Positions 1 to 7,094 are shown, numbered from the stretch's first letter. The stretch is 8,110 bases of DNA from an uncultured Eubacteriales bacterium (GCA_905203455.1 CAJKVX010000044.1:1-8110), one strand, 5' to 3'. Numbers and translations are program-made. Notes: a model not told the origin generated them from the sequence alone.

Positions 1-16
1 ATATTTTATAAAAAAT

Positions 17-49
17 AAAAAACCACAGTGATTTTTGCTGTGATTTTTT
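17..49 (-). terminator. Intrinsic terminator of the pheST operon
   Basis: Read on the minus strand, this is a 12-bp stem with one T-G pair (arms 38-49 and 17-28), a 9-base loop, and T-runs that continue past the stem at 10-15. It begins 22 bases after the pheT stop codon. The stem is flanked by A-runs on one side and T-runs on the other, so it could also stop plus-strand transcripts arriving from the left. Its position and form make it the end of the pheS-pheT transcript. Confidence 0.87.
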
Positions 50-71
50 ATAATGAAATTATACGGCCATA

Positions 72-2444
72 TTATCTTAACGGGCAATTATTTTTAGCCA
101 TAAGTGCAATAACATCATTCATGAATGTGTCAATTTCACTTCCAGTAAGAGTGTGGTCTTTGCCGTTAATTTCAAAATTAAATAACATACTTTTTTTGTT
201 TCCTAATGTTTCGCTTTCAAAAACTTCCACCAAGTGGTAACCAACCAAAAGTTTGCTTCTTATTTTTGAAAGGATTTTTGAAATTTCAGCATATGTTCTA
301 TTTTTGTCAACCAAGAAGTTTAAATCAAGGTGAACGCTTTGCAACTTGCTTGGCACCTTTATTTTTTTAGGATATCCTTTTATTTTGCATAGTTTTCTAA
401 AATCAATTTCACAAGCCACAATGTTTAACTTTTTGTCAATAACTTTTGAGGTTATTGGGGAAACCACCCCTAAATAACCTAAAACTTCACCATTAAAGCA
501 AACATTGCAGGTGTTGACTTTATGCATAAAATTAGGAATATCAGTTGCCTTTTCAAATTCAAGATTTGCCCCTAAATAATTTTCTGCAAAATCAACAATG
601 GCAGTTTTTAAATTAAAGAACAAAGCCTCTTGGTCACAATGGCTTGCAAAAACAACAGCCAAATTCTTATCTTCAACGGCAAGGCCTTGCTCACTTAGGG
701 AACTAACGCATCTTCCAATTTCAAAGATTTTAATTTCCCCACCCTGTTCTTCTTTATTTTCACTTACGAACTTTAACAGAGTTGGAACAATCATTGTTCT
801 AATTCCACTTTGCCCTGCATTTTTTGAATCAAGCAACTTTAAAACTGGCTTGCAGTCAATTTTATGCTCTTTGCAAAAATCTTCATAATGCCAAATGTAA
901 CTGTGAACCTCATTTGCACCATATTTTTCTGCAAGCAGCAATTTCATGGCATATTCAAAAGTATGCTCTGTTTCTTGCAAAACAGGTGCAACTTCAAACA
1001 TCAAAGATTTTTCATCAATTGTTTGATAATTTAACATTCTTGCAACTTCTTCAACCAAATCTTCTTTAATGCTTATGTCTTTTGTTGCCCTAAATGATGG
1101 CACAACACAATGAATAACATCTTTCTTTTTCTTGCAAACAAAACCAAGACTGTTTAAAATTTCAATAATTTTGCTTTCAGCAACAATAGCCCCAATTCTT
1201 TTACTAATAAAATCTTTTGTAACATCTATTTCAATTTTAGGAAGTTTTACTTTATAACAATCACTAAAACAAGAAGTTACAATAATGTTTTTGTCAATTT
1301 TGCTAAGCAAAAAAATTATTCTTGCAAGAGCAATTTTTGTAAGTTCAGGGTCAAGAGATTTTTCATACCTTAAACTTGCGTCAGTTATAAGCCCAATTGT
1401 TCTGCTTGTTTTTCTTATGCTGCTGGCATCAAAGGTTGCAGACTCAAACAAAACACTATCTGTTTTGTCACTTATTGAAGATTTCAATCCGCCTTTAACC
1501 CCAGCAATTGCAACAGTAGTTTTGTGCCCATCACAAATAACAACTGAGCCCTCAGGCACTTCATGCTCTTCATTTTCAAGAGTTAAAATTTTATCCCCCG
1601 CCTTGGCAGTTGAAACAATAATGCTTGAAACCTTTCTGTTGTCAAACGCGTGCATTGGTTGCCCAAGTTCAAGCATAATGTAATTGGTTATGTCTGCAAG
1701 CAAATTAATGTCTCTCATGCCTGCATAGTTAAGCCTTATTTTCATTGCAAGAGGTGAAGTTTTAACTGTTACATTTTCAACACTCATTGCGCTATATCTT
1801 AAACACTTATCCGTTTCAACTTTAATTTTCACATTTTCAAGCCCTTCAAATTTATTAAGGTCAAGCATTTCAAGTGGCTTTAATTTTCTTTTAAAAATTG
1901 CACTGAACTCTCTTGCAAAACCATAGTGCCCCCAAAGGTCAGGACGGTTTGTTAAGGTTTTGTTATCAATTTCTAGAACTACATCATCAATCGGCAAAAC
2001 CTCTTTAATGTCTTGCCCAAGTTTAACTTTAAAGTCAATGTCGCAAATGCCTGAATTGTCGCTTCCAATTCCAAGTTCTTCTTCACTGCAACACATTCCA
2101 TAACTTAAAACACCTGCAAGTTTTGCAACACCAATTTTGTGCCCACAAACTTTGCCACCCACCTTTGCAACACAGGTTACCATTCCTTCCCTAACATTAG
2201 GTGCTCCGCAAACAATTTGCAAAACTTCGCTTCCAACATCAACACTAAGCACATGAAGTTTGGTTGATTCTGGATGATTTTCAATTTTTAAAATTTTACC
2301 AAAAACAACGCCCTGCGTGTCTTTACCTTTAATTTCAATGTTTTCAATTTCAGCACACATTTGATTGATGTTTTTATCAATATCTTCAACAGTAACACCA
2401 TCAAGGTTAACAAAATCTTTAATCCAATTAAGTGAAATTTTCAT
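72..2444 (-). CDS. pheT: Phenylalanyl-tRNA synthetase beta subunit
   Basis: This is the large subunit of the cytoplasmic (alpha-beta)2 PheRS, which charges tRNA-Phe with phenylalanine. The beta subunit binds tRNA and edits Tyr-tRNA-Phe. The 790 residues match the usual bacterial length of about 800. Visible parts are an EMAP/OB-fold tRNA-binding domain at about 40-150 (NHPESTKLHV, VCGAPNVREG), a B3/B4 editing region at about 200-370 (LELGQPMHAFD, FESATFDASSIRKTSR, TDASLRYEKSLDP), and a B5 domain at about 400-475. A catalytic-like core follows, and a C-terminal FDX-ACB anticodon-binding domain covers about 697-790. The start is fixed by an AAGGAG site at 2451-2456 that overlaps the pheS stop codon, so the two genes are translated in tandem and co-transcribed from the T-box promoter. 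In the FDX-ACB domain, the Pro and Arg commonly seen in the KFPxxxRD segment are Gln702 and Leu706. Identity is secure. Confidence 0.98.
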   Translation of the reverse strand: MKISLNWIKDFVNLDGVTVEDIDKNINQMCAEIENIEIKGKDTQGVVFGKILKIENHPESTKLHVLSVDVGSEVLQIVCGAPNVREGMVTCVAKVGGKVCGHKIGVAKLAGVLSYGMCCSEEELGIGSDNSGICDIDFKVKLGQDIKEVLPIDDVVLEIDNKTLTNRPDLWGHYGFAREFSAIFKRKLKPLEMLDLNKFEGLENVKIKVETDKCLRYSAMSVENVTVKTSPLAMKIRLNYAGMRDINLLADITNYIMLELGQPMHAFDNRKVSSIIVSTAKAGDKILTLENEEHEVPEGSVVICDGHKTTVAIAGVKGGLKSSISDKTDSVLFESATFDASSIRKTSRTIGLITDASLRYEKSLDPELTKIALARIIFLLSKIDKNIIVTSCFSDCYKVKLPKIEIDVTKDFISKRIGAIVAESKIIEILNSLGFVCKKKKDVIHCVVPSFRATKDISIKEDLVEEVARMLNYQTIDEKSLMFEVAPVLQETEHTFEYAMKLLLAEKYGANEVHSYIWHYEDFCKEHKIDCKPVLKLLDSKNAGQSGIRTMIVPTLLKFVSENKEEQGGEIKIFEIGRCVSSLSEQGLAVEDKNLAVVFASHCDQEALFFNLKTAIVDFAENYLGANLEFEKATDIPNFMHKVNTCNVCFNGEVLGYLGVVSPITSKVIDKKLNIVACEIDFRKLCKIKGYPKKIKVPSKLQSVHLDLNFLVDKNRTYAEISKILSKIRSKLLVGYHLVEVFESETLGNKKSMLFNFEINGKDHTLTGSEIDTFMNDVIALMAKNNCPLR

Positions 2445-2454
2445 GCTTTTCTCC

Positions 2455-3486
2455 TTATAACTTTATCCCAAATTGTTTTAGTAAATTAATATTTCCTGCG
2501 TTTAGGTGCCTAATATCATTTAACCCGCTTTTAAGCATAACCAACCTATCAAGCCCCAAACCAAACGCAAAACCTGAATAACTTTCAGGGTCAATGCCTG
2601 CATTTTTTAAAACATTAGGGTGAATCATTCCGCATGGGCAAAGTTCAATCCAGCCACTTCCTCCACATGAAGCACACCCCTTACCACCACAGAATGTGCA
2701 AGAAGCATCAAGTTCAAAAGATGGCTCTGTGAATGGGAAAAACCCAGGTCTTAACCTAACATTAACATCTTTTTTAAAAACACCTTTTAACATTTGCTTC
2801 ATAAAGTAAATAAGGTTAGCAACGCTTACAACTTTGTCAACAACAATTCCTTCCATTTGGAAAAATGTGTTTTCATGCCCCGCATCTAAACTTTCATTTC
2901 TAAAACATCTGCCTGGAAAAATTGCCCTGCAATGCGGACCATATTTTTTCAAAATTCTGTTTTGTGCCGCACTTGTGTGGGTTTTTAAAACCTGCCCATT
3001 ATCAAGCCAAAAAGTGTCTTGCATATCTCTTGCTGGGTGGTTTGCAGGCACATTTACTGCATCAAAATTGTTGTATTCAGTTTCAACCTCAAAACCATCT
3101 TCAACAACAAAACCCATGCTAACAAAAACATCTTCAAGTTCTTTTAAAATTATTGTTCTTGGGTGAAGCGAACCAGTGTTTGTTTTTGCAGGAAGGGTAA
3201 AGTCAATTGGTTTGGCATTTTCAATTTCCTGCTCATTTGCTTTATCAATCAACTGTTGTTTTTTTGCCAAAATTTGAGATTCACAATCATTTTTAAGTTC
3301 ATTTATAAGTTTACCTAGTTCCTTTTTTTCACTTGCAGGAACACTTCTAAACTCTTCAAACAAAAGACTAACCTCGCCTTTCTTACCCAAAAATGCAACC
3401 CTTAAACTTTCAAGTTCATTTGAATTTTTAACATCTTTCAGTTCAAGGTCAAACCTTTCTTTAATTTGCTTAATTTTATCTTTCAT
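2455..3486 (-). CDS. pheS: Phenylalanyl-tRNA synthetase alpha subunit
   Basis: This is the catalytic subunit of PheRS: it activates phenylalanine with ATP and transfers it to tRNA-Phe. The 343 residues are typical of the family. An N-terminal coiled-coil tRNA-binding arm (about 1-90) is followed by the class II core. The core has a motif 1 region (LHPRTIILKELEDVF, 107-121), HPARDMQDTFW (150-160), motif 2 (CFRNESLDAGHENTFFQMEG, about 194-213) and motif 3 (GFAFGLGLDRL, 305-315). Ala307 sits at the position associated with Phe selectivity. A zinc-ribbon-like CxxC...CxxC insert (Cys263, 266, 271, 274) is known in Firmicutes-type PheS. The following WIELCPCGM adds two further Cys (283, 285) where LGAGM or LGCGM is more usual. 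An AAAGGAG site at 3493-3500, 6 bases before the ATG, fixes the start. Expression is governed by the upstream T-box. Confidence 0.98.
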   Translation of the reverse strand: MKDKIKQIKERFDLELKDVKNSNELESLRVAFLGKKGEVSLLFEEFRSVPASEKKELGKLINELKNDCESQILAKKQQLIDKANEQEIENAKPIDFTLPAKTNTGSLHPRTIILKELEDVFVSMGFVVEDGFEVETEYNNFDAVNVPANHPARDMQDTFWLDNGQVLKTHTSAAQNRILKKYGPHCRAIFPGRCFRNESLDAGHENTFFQMEGIVVDKVVSVANLIYFMKQMLKGVFKKDVNVRLRPGFFPFTEPSFELDASCTFCGGKGCASCGGSGWIELCPCGMIHPNVLKNAGIDPESYSGFAFGLGLDRLVMLKSGLNDIRHLNAGNINLLKQFGIKL

Positions 3487-3507
3487 TTTTTTCTCCTTTT
3501 AAATAAG

Positions 3508-3538
3508 AAAATGCGCCCTATTAATTAGGACGCATTTT
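3508..3538 (-). terminator. T-box regulated intrinsic terminator
   Basis: A 13-bp stem (arms 3526-3538 and 3508-3520 on the minus strand, with one G-T pair) closes a 5-base ATTAA loop. The 3' arm ends in TTTT followed by CTTATTT. It sits 21 bases before the pheS start codon and its upstream arm competes with the antiterminator, so it is the off state of the T-box rather than an operon end. Confidence 0.93.
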
Positions 3539-3556
3539 TCGCGTGGTACCACCTAA
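3525..3556 (-). promoter_or_regulatory. T-box antiterminator element
   Basis: On the minus strand TTAGG (3552-3556) pairs with CCTAA (3525-3529), and ACGC (3541-3544) pairs with GCGT (3530-3533). This leaves the 7-base bulge TGGTACC (3545-3551). That bulge is the family's standard site: UGGU pairs with the ACCA end of uncharged tRNA-Phe. The 3' strand CGTCCTA is also the 5' arm of the terminator, so the two structures exclude each other. Confidence 0.92.
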
Positions 3557-3740
3557 ATTCACACAAAGTGCCTTATTGCCATTTAACGGTTGTGTCCGGC
3601 TTATATTTCTATAAGCAGCTCAGGTTTAGAAATTCAGATTTTATAAGTGCAAGGCAAACTTTCAGCCACGATTTGCCATCTCTAATTGATTATAAAACCC
3701 TAATAAATCACCATCACAGCTTTTGTTCAGTTTTAATATA

Positions 3741-3768
3741 ATTATAACTTAGTGTAATCTTTTGTCAA
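3741..3768 (-). promoter_or_regulatory. Sigma-A promoter of the pheST T-box operon
   Basis: Both hexamers are perfect on the minus strand: TTGACA at 3763-3768 and TATAAT at 3741-3746, with a 16-base spacer. The expected transcription start is near 3734, just before the T-box Stem I. The -35 box starts only 5 bases after the yhbY stop codon. A very strong core promoter fits a gene controlled mainly by leader termination. Confidence 0.9.
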
Positions 3769-3772
3769 GCAA

Positions 3773-4063
3773 TTAAAATTCAATATGATTTTTTGCTTTT
3801 CTTGAAAATCTGTATAGCACAATTTTGTTGCCAATTGCTTGAATTGGTTCTGCATTTAGTGTTTTTGCAAGGTCATTAATAATTGCCTTTGCGTTAACAT
3901 CACTGTTTGCAAGAATGCTAATTTTAACAAGTTCGTGGCTGTCAAGGGCCATGTTAATTTGCTTTAACAAATTTTCAGTTATTCCATTTTGCCCAATTTG
4001 CACCTCAGCATCAAGTGCGTTTGCAACTTTTCTAATGTTTGCTCTTTGTTTACTTGTAAGCAT
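3773..4063 (-). CDS. yhbY: YhbY family (CRM domain) RNA-binding protein
   Basis: This is a small ribosome-associated RNA-binding protein of the YhbY/CRM family, whose members bind pre-50S particles. The 96 residues are essentially a single CRM domain. It begins MLTSKQRANIRK, has the GxxG RNA-binding loop GQNG at 24-27 followed by ITENLLKQI, and ends with IGNKIVLYR, all family hallmarks. I chose the ATG at 4061-4063 because family members begin at MLTSKQR. An upstream in-frame GTG at 4070-4072 would add only MKL. The start overlaps the end of the 183-residue upstream gene by 14 bases, so the two are very likely co-transcribed and translationally coupled. Closeness to obgE, another ribosome-assembly factor, is common in Bacillota. 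Confidence 0.94.
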   Translation of the reverse strand: MLTSKQRANIRKVANALDAEVQIGQNGITENLLKQINMALDSHELVKISILANSDVNAKAIINDLAKTLNAEPIQAIGNKIVLYRFSRKAKNHIEF

Positions 4064-4601
4064 TAACTTCACTCTCTTCCCTTAAATTTTTATTTTGCAT
4101 TATTCCCTGTGCAACTTCATCAAAAATTTCTTCAAGACCTTCATCAAAGTGTTCAATTAAATAATCTGCCCTGTCACTTGAAAACAACTTGCCAAACACA
4201 CTAACCACTTCATGAGTTTTAGGGTCGTAAATTCCAAACCCACATTCAAACATCTCTTCAATGGCTCTTTCTTTGCTTCTGTGGGTTTCAAACCTGCTGA
4301 AATCTTTTGATTTTATCATTTCATAATAATTTCTTCTTTGTTTGTTATAAAACTCAAGATATGTAACTAAATCAAGGTTGCACAGTTCACCTTTATAATT
4401 CATTTCAGGAACATAATCAGTCACAAACTTATCATTGTTATATTTATCACACACATTCTTAAATGAAACATATAAATCTTCAAGCATAAACTTGTTGACC
4501 CCAAGTTTATGCAAGCAAAGAATTGTGTAATCAAAAATATCTTTTTCCCTTAAAATGTATCTTCCTTCAAATGAATACCATATTTTTCTATCAATGTTCA
4601 T
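4050..4601 (-). CDS. Unrecognised 183-residue protein between obgE and yhbY
   Basis: I do not recognise this family. The reading frame is well supported by a GAGGAG site 6 bases before the ATG (4608-4613), a strong predicted promoter just upstream, and a 14-base overlap with yhbY. The 183-residue product looks soluble: there is no signal peptide or hydrophobic stretch long enough for a membrane span. The N-terminal half is rich in aromatic residues (IWYSFEGRYI at 7-16, YLEFYNKQRRNYYEM at 81-95). A basic patch covers about 89-112, then comes a Gly/aromatic segment (FECGFGIYDPKTHEVVSVFG, 118-137). The C-terminal part is acidic and probably helical (about 148-177). Pairing with yhbY and adjacency to obgE suggest, by inference only, a role near ribosome assembly. 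It could instead be a lineage-specific protein of unrelated function. Confidence 0.88.
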   Translation of the reverse strand: MNIDRKIWYSFEGRYILREKDIFDYTILCLHKLGVNKFMLEDLYVSFKNVCDKYNNDKFVTDYVPEMNYKGELCNLDLVTYLEFYNKQRRNYYEMIKSKDFSRFETHRSKERAIEEMFECGFGIYDPKTHEVVSVFGKLFSSDRADYLIEHFDEGLEEIFDEVAQGIMQNKNLREESEVNAYK

Positions 4602-4625
4602 AACTTTCTCCTCAATTTCGGTGAA

Positions 4626-4654
4626 AGTTTAGCATTAAATTGAAATTTTGTCAA
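4626..4654 (-). promoter_or_regulatory. Promoter of the orphan gene-yhbY unit
   Basis: On the minus strand a perfect TTGACA (4649-4654) is followed by a 17-base spacer ending in TGC and then TAAACT (4626-4631). This gives a 4/6 match at -10 with an extended-10 TG. The predicted start near 4619 leaves a leader of about 18 bases carrying only the ribosome binding site. It lies 88 bases past the obgE stop, so the orphan-yhbY pair need not depend on obgE transcription. Confidence 0.75.
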
Positions 4655-4741
4655 TACTGCCGTTCTTTAAAAGTTTTAAGACTCACCACCTTAAAGTTAC
4701 AAAAGCATTCGTTTAAATTTTATTTTAAGATTAAAAAACTT

Positions 4742-6016
4742 TTATTCAACAAACTCAAAATCAAAATCAGCAATTCTTATTGTGCTGTGTTCATTTGCTC
4801 CGCGTTTTTTAAGTTCTTTTATAATGCCCTTGTCTTTAAGCACTTTTTGAAAATACGCAAAACTTGTTGGGTCACTTAAAACAACATTTCTTATAAGTTC
4901 ATCAATAAACCCACCAATTAACACAAATGCTCCGTCATCATCTCTAACAATTTCATATTTATTAGGGTCAGGCCTTGTGTATTCAAACGGCTCAAATTCA
5001 ATTGGTTTTTTAGGCGGAAGATTATCAAGTTCCTCACAAATAACATTAACCAACTCTTCAAGGTTATACCCCGTTACTGCTGAAATTTCAACAACTTTAT
5101 ATTTTGCTTTAAGCCTTGAAATTTTCTTTTTGAACTCTTCAATCTGACCTTTTTCCATAACCGCATCGCATTTATTAAGCACAATAATCTGCGGAATCTT
5201 TGAAACTGTTTCGCCATATTTTTTAAGTTCGTTATTTATAACTTTAAAGTCATTGTACGGGTCTCTACCCTCACTTCCTGAAATATCAACACAATGAAGC
5301 AAAAGCCTTGTTCTTTCAACATGCCTTAAAAAATAATGCCCAAGCCCAACACCCTCGCTTGCACCTTCAATAAGTCCCGGAATGTCAGCAATAACAAATC
5401 GCTTATTTTTAGCCATAACAACACCAATGTTAGGTGAAAGTGTTGTGAAATGATAATTCGCAATTTTTGGTTTGGCACTTGTAAGTTTTGAAAGTATTGT
5501 GCTCTTGCCAACATTTGGAAAGCCAACAAGCCCAACATCAGCAATGGTTTTAAGTTCAAGCCAAACAGATTTTTCTTCTGTTTTTTGCCCTGTTTGTGAA
5601 AAGGCAGGCGCTTGCCTTCTGCTTGTTTTAAACCTTGCGTTACCCTTTCCGCCAAGCCCGCCATAAAGCACAATTTTAGTTTGCCCATTTTCAGTCATGT
5701 CGGCTATAATTCTTTTTGTTTCGTCATCAATAATAACAGTTCCAAGCGGAACTTTAATTATCAAATCTTTACCATTCTTTCCTTTGCAGTTTGCTGACCC
5801 TCCGTTTTCACCATTTTGGGCCCTAAAATGTTTTGTGAACCTGAAATCAACAAGGCTATCAAGGGCACTGTCTGCAACAAAAACAATGTTGCCCCCATTT
5901 CCACCGTCTCCGCCATCAGGGCCACCCTTTCTAACAAATTTTTCGGTATGGAAAGAGGTTTTTCCATTTCCGCCTTCCCCCGCTTTAATAAAAATTTTAA
6001 CTCTGTCTAAAAACAT
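4742..6016 (-). CDS. obgE: Obg family GTPase, ribosome assembly
   Basis: This is an essential-class GTPase that acts in late 50S subunit maturation and in growth and stress control. The 424 residues have the full three-domain layout. The glycine-rich Obg fold covers about 1-158 (KAGEGGNGKTSFHTEKFV, then GGPDGGDGGNGG). The G domain covers about 159-330, with G1 GFPNVGKST (165-173), a switch I TT in HFTTLSPN, G3 DIPG (211-214), G4 NKCD (281-284) and G5 SAVTG (312-316). The C-terminal OCT domain covers about 350-424 (DDGAFVLIGGFIDEL, FEFVE end), a form typical of Gram-positive Obg. An AAGGAAAA site about 6-8 bases upstream supports the ATG. It follows nth by 66 bases and probably shares its transcript, with a possible extra promoter in the gap. 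No clear terminator follows. Confidence 0.98.
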   Translation of the reverse strand: MFLDRVKIFIKAGEGGNGKTSFHTEKFVRKGGPDGGDGGNGGNIVFVADSALDSLVDFRFTKHFRAQNGENGGSANCKGKNGKDLIIKVPLGTVIIDDETKRIIADMTENGQTKIVLYGGLGGKGNARFKTSRRQAPAFSQTGQKTEEKSVWLELKTIADVGLVGFPNVGKSTILSKLTSAKPKIANYHFTTLSPNIGVVMAKNKRFVIADIPGLIEGASEGVGLGHYFLRHVERTRLLLHCVDISGSEGRDPYNDFKVINNELKKYGETVSKIPQIIVLNKCDAVMEKGQIEEFKKKISRLKAKYKVVEISAVTGYNLEELVNVICEELDNLPPKKPIEFEPFEYTRPDPNKYEIVRDDDGAFVLIGGFIDELIRNVVLSDPTSFAYFQKVLKDKGIIKELKKRGANEHSTIRIADFDFEFVE

Positions 6017-6049
6017 AAATTTTTCCTTTTTTTTTAATTTTAAGGCTGA

Positions 6050-6078
6050 ATTTTAAAAATAAACCATAACAAAGTAAA
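6050..6078 (-). promoter_or_regulatory. Possible internal promoter for obgE
   Basis: On the minus strand TTTACT (6073-6078, 4/6) and TAAAAT (6050-6055, 5/6) are separated by 17 bases in the nth-obgE gap. The predicted start would be about 27 bases before the obgE ATG. The region is very AT-rich, so chance matches are likely and the call is tentative. Confidence 0.35.
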
Positions 6079-6082
6079 CTAT

Positions 6083-6748
6083 TTAACTTTCACTTTTAAT
6101 TTCTTTTGGTTTTAAGGTGCTATTAAAATAAGCACATAAAACCTTTAACTTGCAATTATTACAATCAGGTTTTCTTGCCTTGCAAACATATCTTCCATGA
6201 AGCACCAGTGCATAATGACTTGAACTCCATTTATCTTTATCAATTTCATTTTCCAGTTGCTTTTGAACAGCAAAAACATCTTTTCCATCAGAAAGCCCCA
6301 ACCTTCGTGAAACTCTGAACACATGAGTGTCAACCGCAATAGCAGGAACCTTAAACGCAGTTGAAAGCACAACATTTGCCGTTTTCTCACCAACCCCAGC
6401 AAGGCTTTTTAAATCTTCCTTGTTGTTTGGCACAACCCCATTGAAGCGTTCAACAATATCTTTTGAAGCACTTATTATGCTTTTTGCCTTGTTGTGGTAA
6501 AACCCGCAAGGTTTAATCAACTCTTCAAGTTCACTTTGCCTAATTTTTGCAAAATCATAAGGGGTGTTGTAAAGTTTAAACAACTTTTGAGTAACACTGT
6601 TTACTCGTTTGTCAGTGCATTGTGCCGAAAGAATAACGGCAACCAAAAGTTCAAAATCGCTATTAAAATTTAATTCACATTCAGCGTTTTTGTATTCATC
6701 ATTAAGTTCTTCGATAATTTTTTTATTTATTTCCCTTTGTTTTTTCAT
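6083..6748 (-). CDS. nth: Endonuclease III, DNA glycosylase/AP lyase
   Basis: This base-excision repair enzyme removes oxidised pyrimidines and cuts the strand by beta-elimination. The 221 residues are close to the 211 of E. coli Nth. Visible features are FELLVAVILSAQCTD (32-46), the helix-hairpin-helix LAGVGEKTANVVLSTAF (116-132) with catalytic Lys122, and catalytic Asp140 in IAVDTHVFRVSRRLGL. A complete [4Fe-4S] ligand set C-x6-C-x2-C-x5-C is present at Cys189, 196, 199 and 205. All key residues are there, so it should be active. The ATG lies inside the end of the upstream regulator gene (26-base overlap) and has only a weak GGGA site, which suggests translational coupling. Pairing with obgE downstream probably reflects a shared transcript rather than shared function. 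Confidence 0.97.
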   Translation of the reverse strand: MKKQREINKKIIEELNDEYKNAECELNFNSDFELLVAVILSAQCTDKRVNSVTQKLFKLYNTPYDFAKIRQSELEELIKPCGFYHNKAKSIISASKDIVERFNGVVPNNKEDLKSLAGVGEKTANVVLSTAFKVPAIAVDTHVFRVSRRLGLSDGKDVFAVQKQLENEIDKDKWSSSHYALVLHGRYVCKARKPDCNNCKLKVLCAYFNSTLKPKEIKSES

Positions 6749-7094
6749 AATAAATTCCCATTAAAAGTTTAAATGTGAAAGCATCTTCAAATTCTTTTAA
6801 GTTAAGCCCTGTTAATTTATGAATTTTTTCAAGCCTGTAAAACAATGTGTTGCGGTGCAAAAAAGCGTCTCTGCTGCTTTTGCTAACATTTAAGTTGTTC
6901 TTTAAAAAATCAAGCGCGGTTTTAACCAATTCAACTTCACCCATAAGTTTCAAAAATGCCGAAGACATGGTTTTGTTATAAACATTATTTTTTTGTTCGG
7001 CAGTTAAGTTATCAATCAAAACCAAAAACGCATGAGATTTCCTATCACCAAACTCTTCATTAAGTATTTTTAAAACTTCACTGTTAGCTTCCAT
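6723..7094 (-). CDS. Stand-alone PucR/CdaR-type helix-turn-helix protein
   Basis: This is a short putative DNA-binding regulator. About residues 53-115 match the C-terminal helix-turn-helix of PucR/CdaR-type regulators (HTH_30). The segment runs VKTALDFLKNNLNVSKSS, then the hallmark FLHRNTLFYRLEKIHKLTGL (78-97), then FEDAFTFKLLM. Family members are usually 300 residues or more, with an N-terminal sensory region. Here only about 50 residues of unclear nature precede the HTH, so no ligand domain is visible. I prefer the ATG at 7092-7094 (123 residues), because AGGTG at 7100-7104 lies 5 bases before it. An upstream GTG at 7098-7100 would sit on top of that site. The gene overlaps nth by 26 bases and heads the likely nth-obgE operon. 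Its targets are unknown; autoregulation of this operon is an inference. Confidence 0.87.
   Translation of the reverse strand: MEANSEVLKILNEEFGDRKSHAFLVLIDNLTAEQKNNVYNKTMSSAFLKLMGEVELVKTALDFLKNNLNVSKSSRDAFLHRNTLFYRLEKIHKLTGLNLKEFEDAFTFKLLMGIYYEKTKGNK

Larger units (their letters stand above)
3508..3734 (-). ncRNA. T-box riboswitch (tRNA-Phe specific) in the pheS leader
   Basis: This transcribed leader senses uncharged tRNA-Phe and permits pheST transcription when phenylalanine charging falls. In minus-strand order, a Stem I region (about 3615-3715) has a distal part closed by GGCAAA/TTTGCC and an upper helix TTTTATAA/TTATAAAA. The motif GAA-T-TTC places the Phe specifier codon TTC at 3629-3631. 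A hairpin GCTTATA-GAAA-TATAAGC lies at 3599-3616. An ACACAA/TTGTGT helix precedes the T-box sequence AGGTGGTACCACGCG (3540-3554). The leader ends in a terminator. The 5' end is inferred from the promoter at 3741-3768. The class is certain; the exact helix boundaries were drawn by eye. Confidence 0.96.

Noticed and set aside
598..1683. Plus-strand frames of 81-132 codons inside pheT
   Set aside because: They lie antisense to a fully conserved pheT and have low-complexity composition and no ribosome binding sites.
4612..4643. Inverted repeat TCAATTT...AAATTGA (7-bp arms, 18-base spacer) spanning the -10 of the orphan-yhbY promoter
   Set aside because: The arms are AT-rich and short, do not extend in either direction, and part of one arm overlaps the ribosome binding site region. 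A chance match is likely in this composition.
4655..4741. Possible terminator after obgE
   Set aside because: Only weak AT pairings such as AAGTTTT/AAAACTT are present. There is no GC-rich stem followed by a T-run.
5326..6056. Long overlapping frames on both strands inside obgE
   Set aside because: These are shadows of the glycine-rich obgE coding sequence, without start signals or family resemblance.
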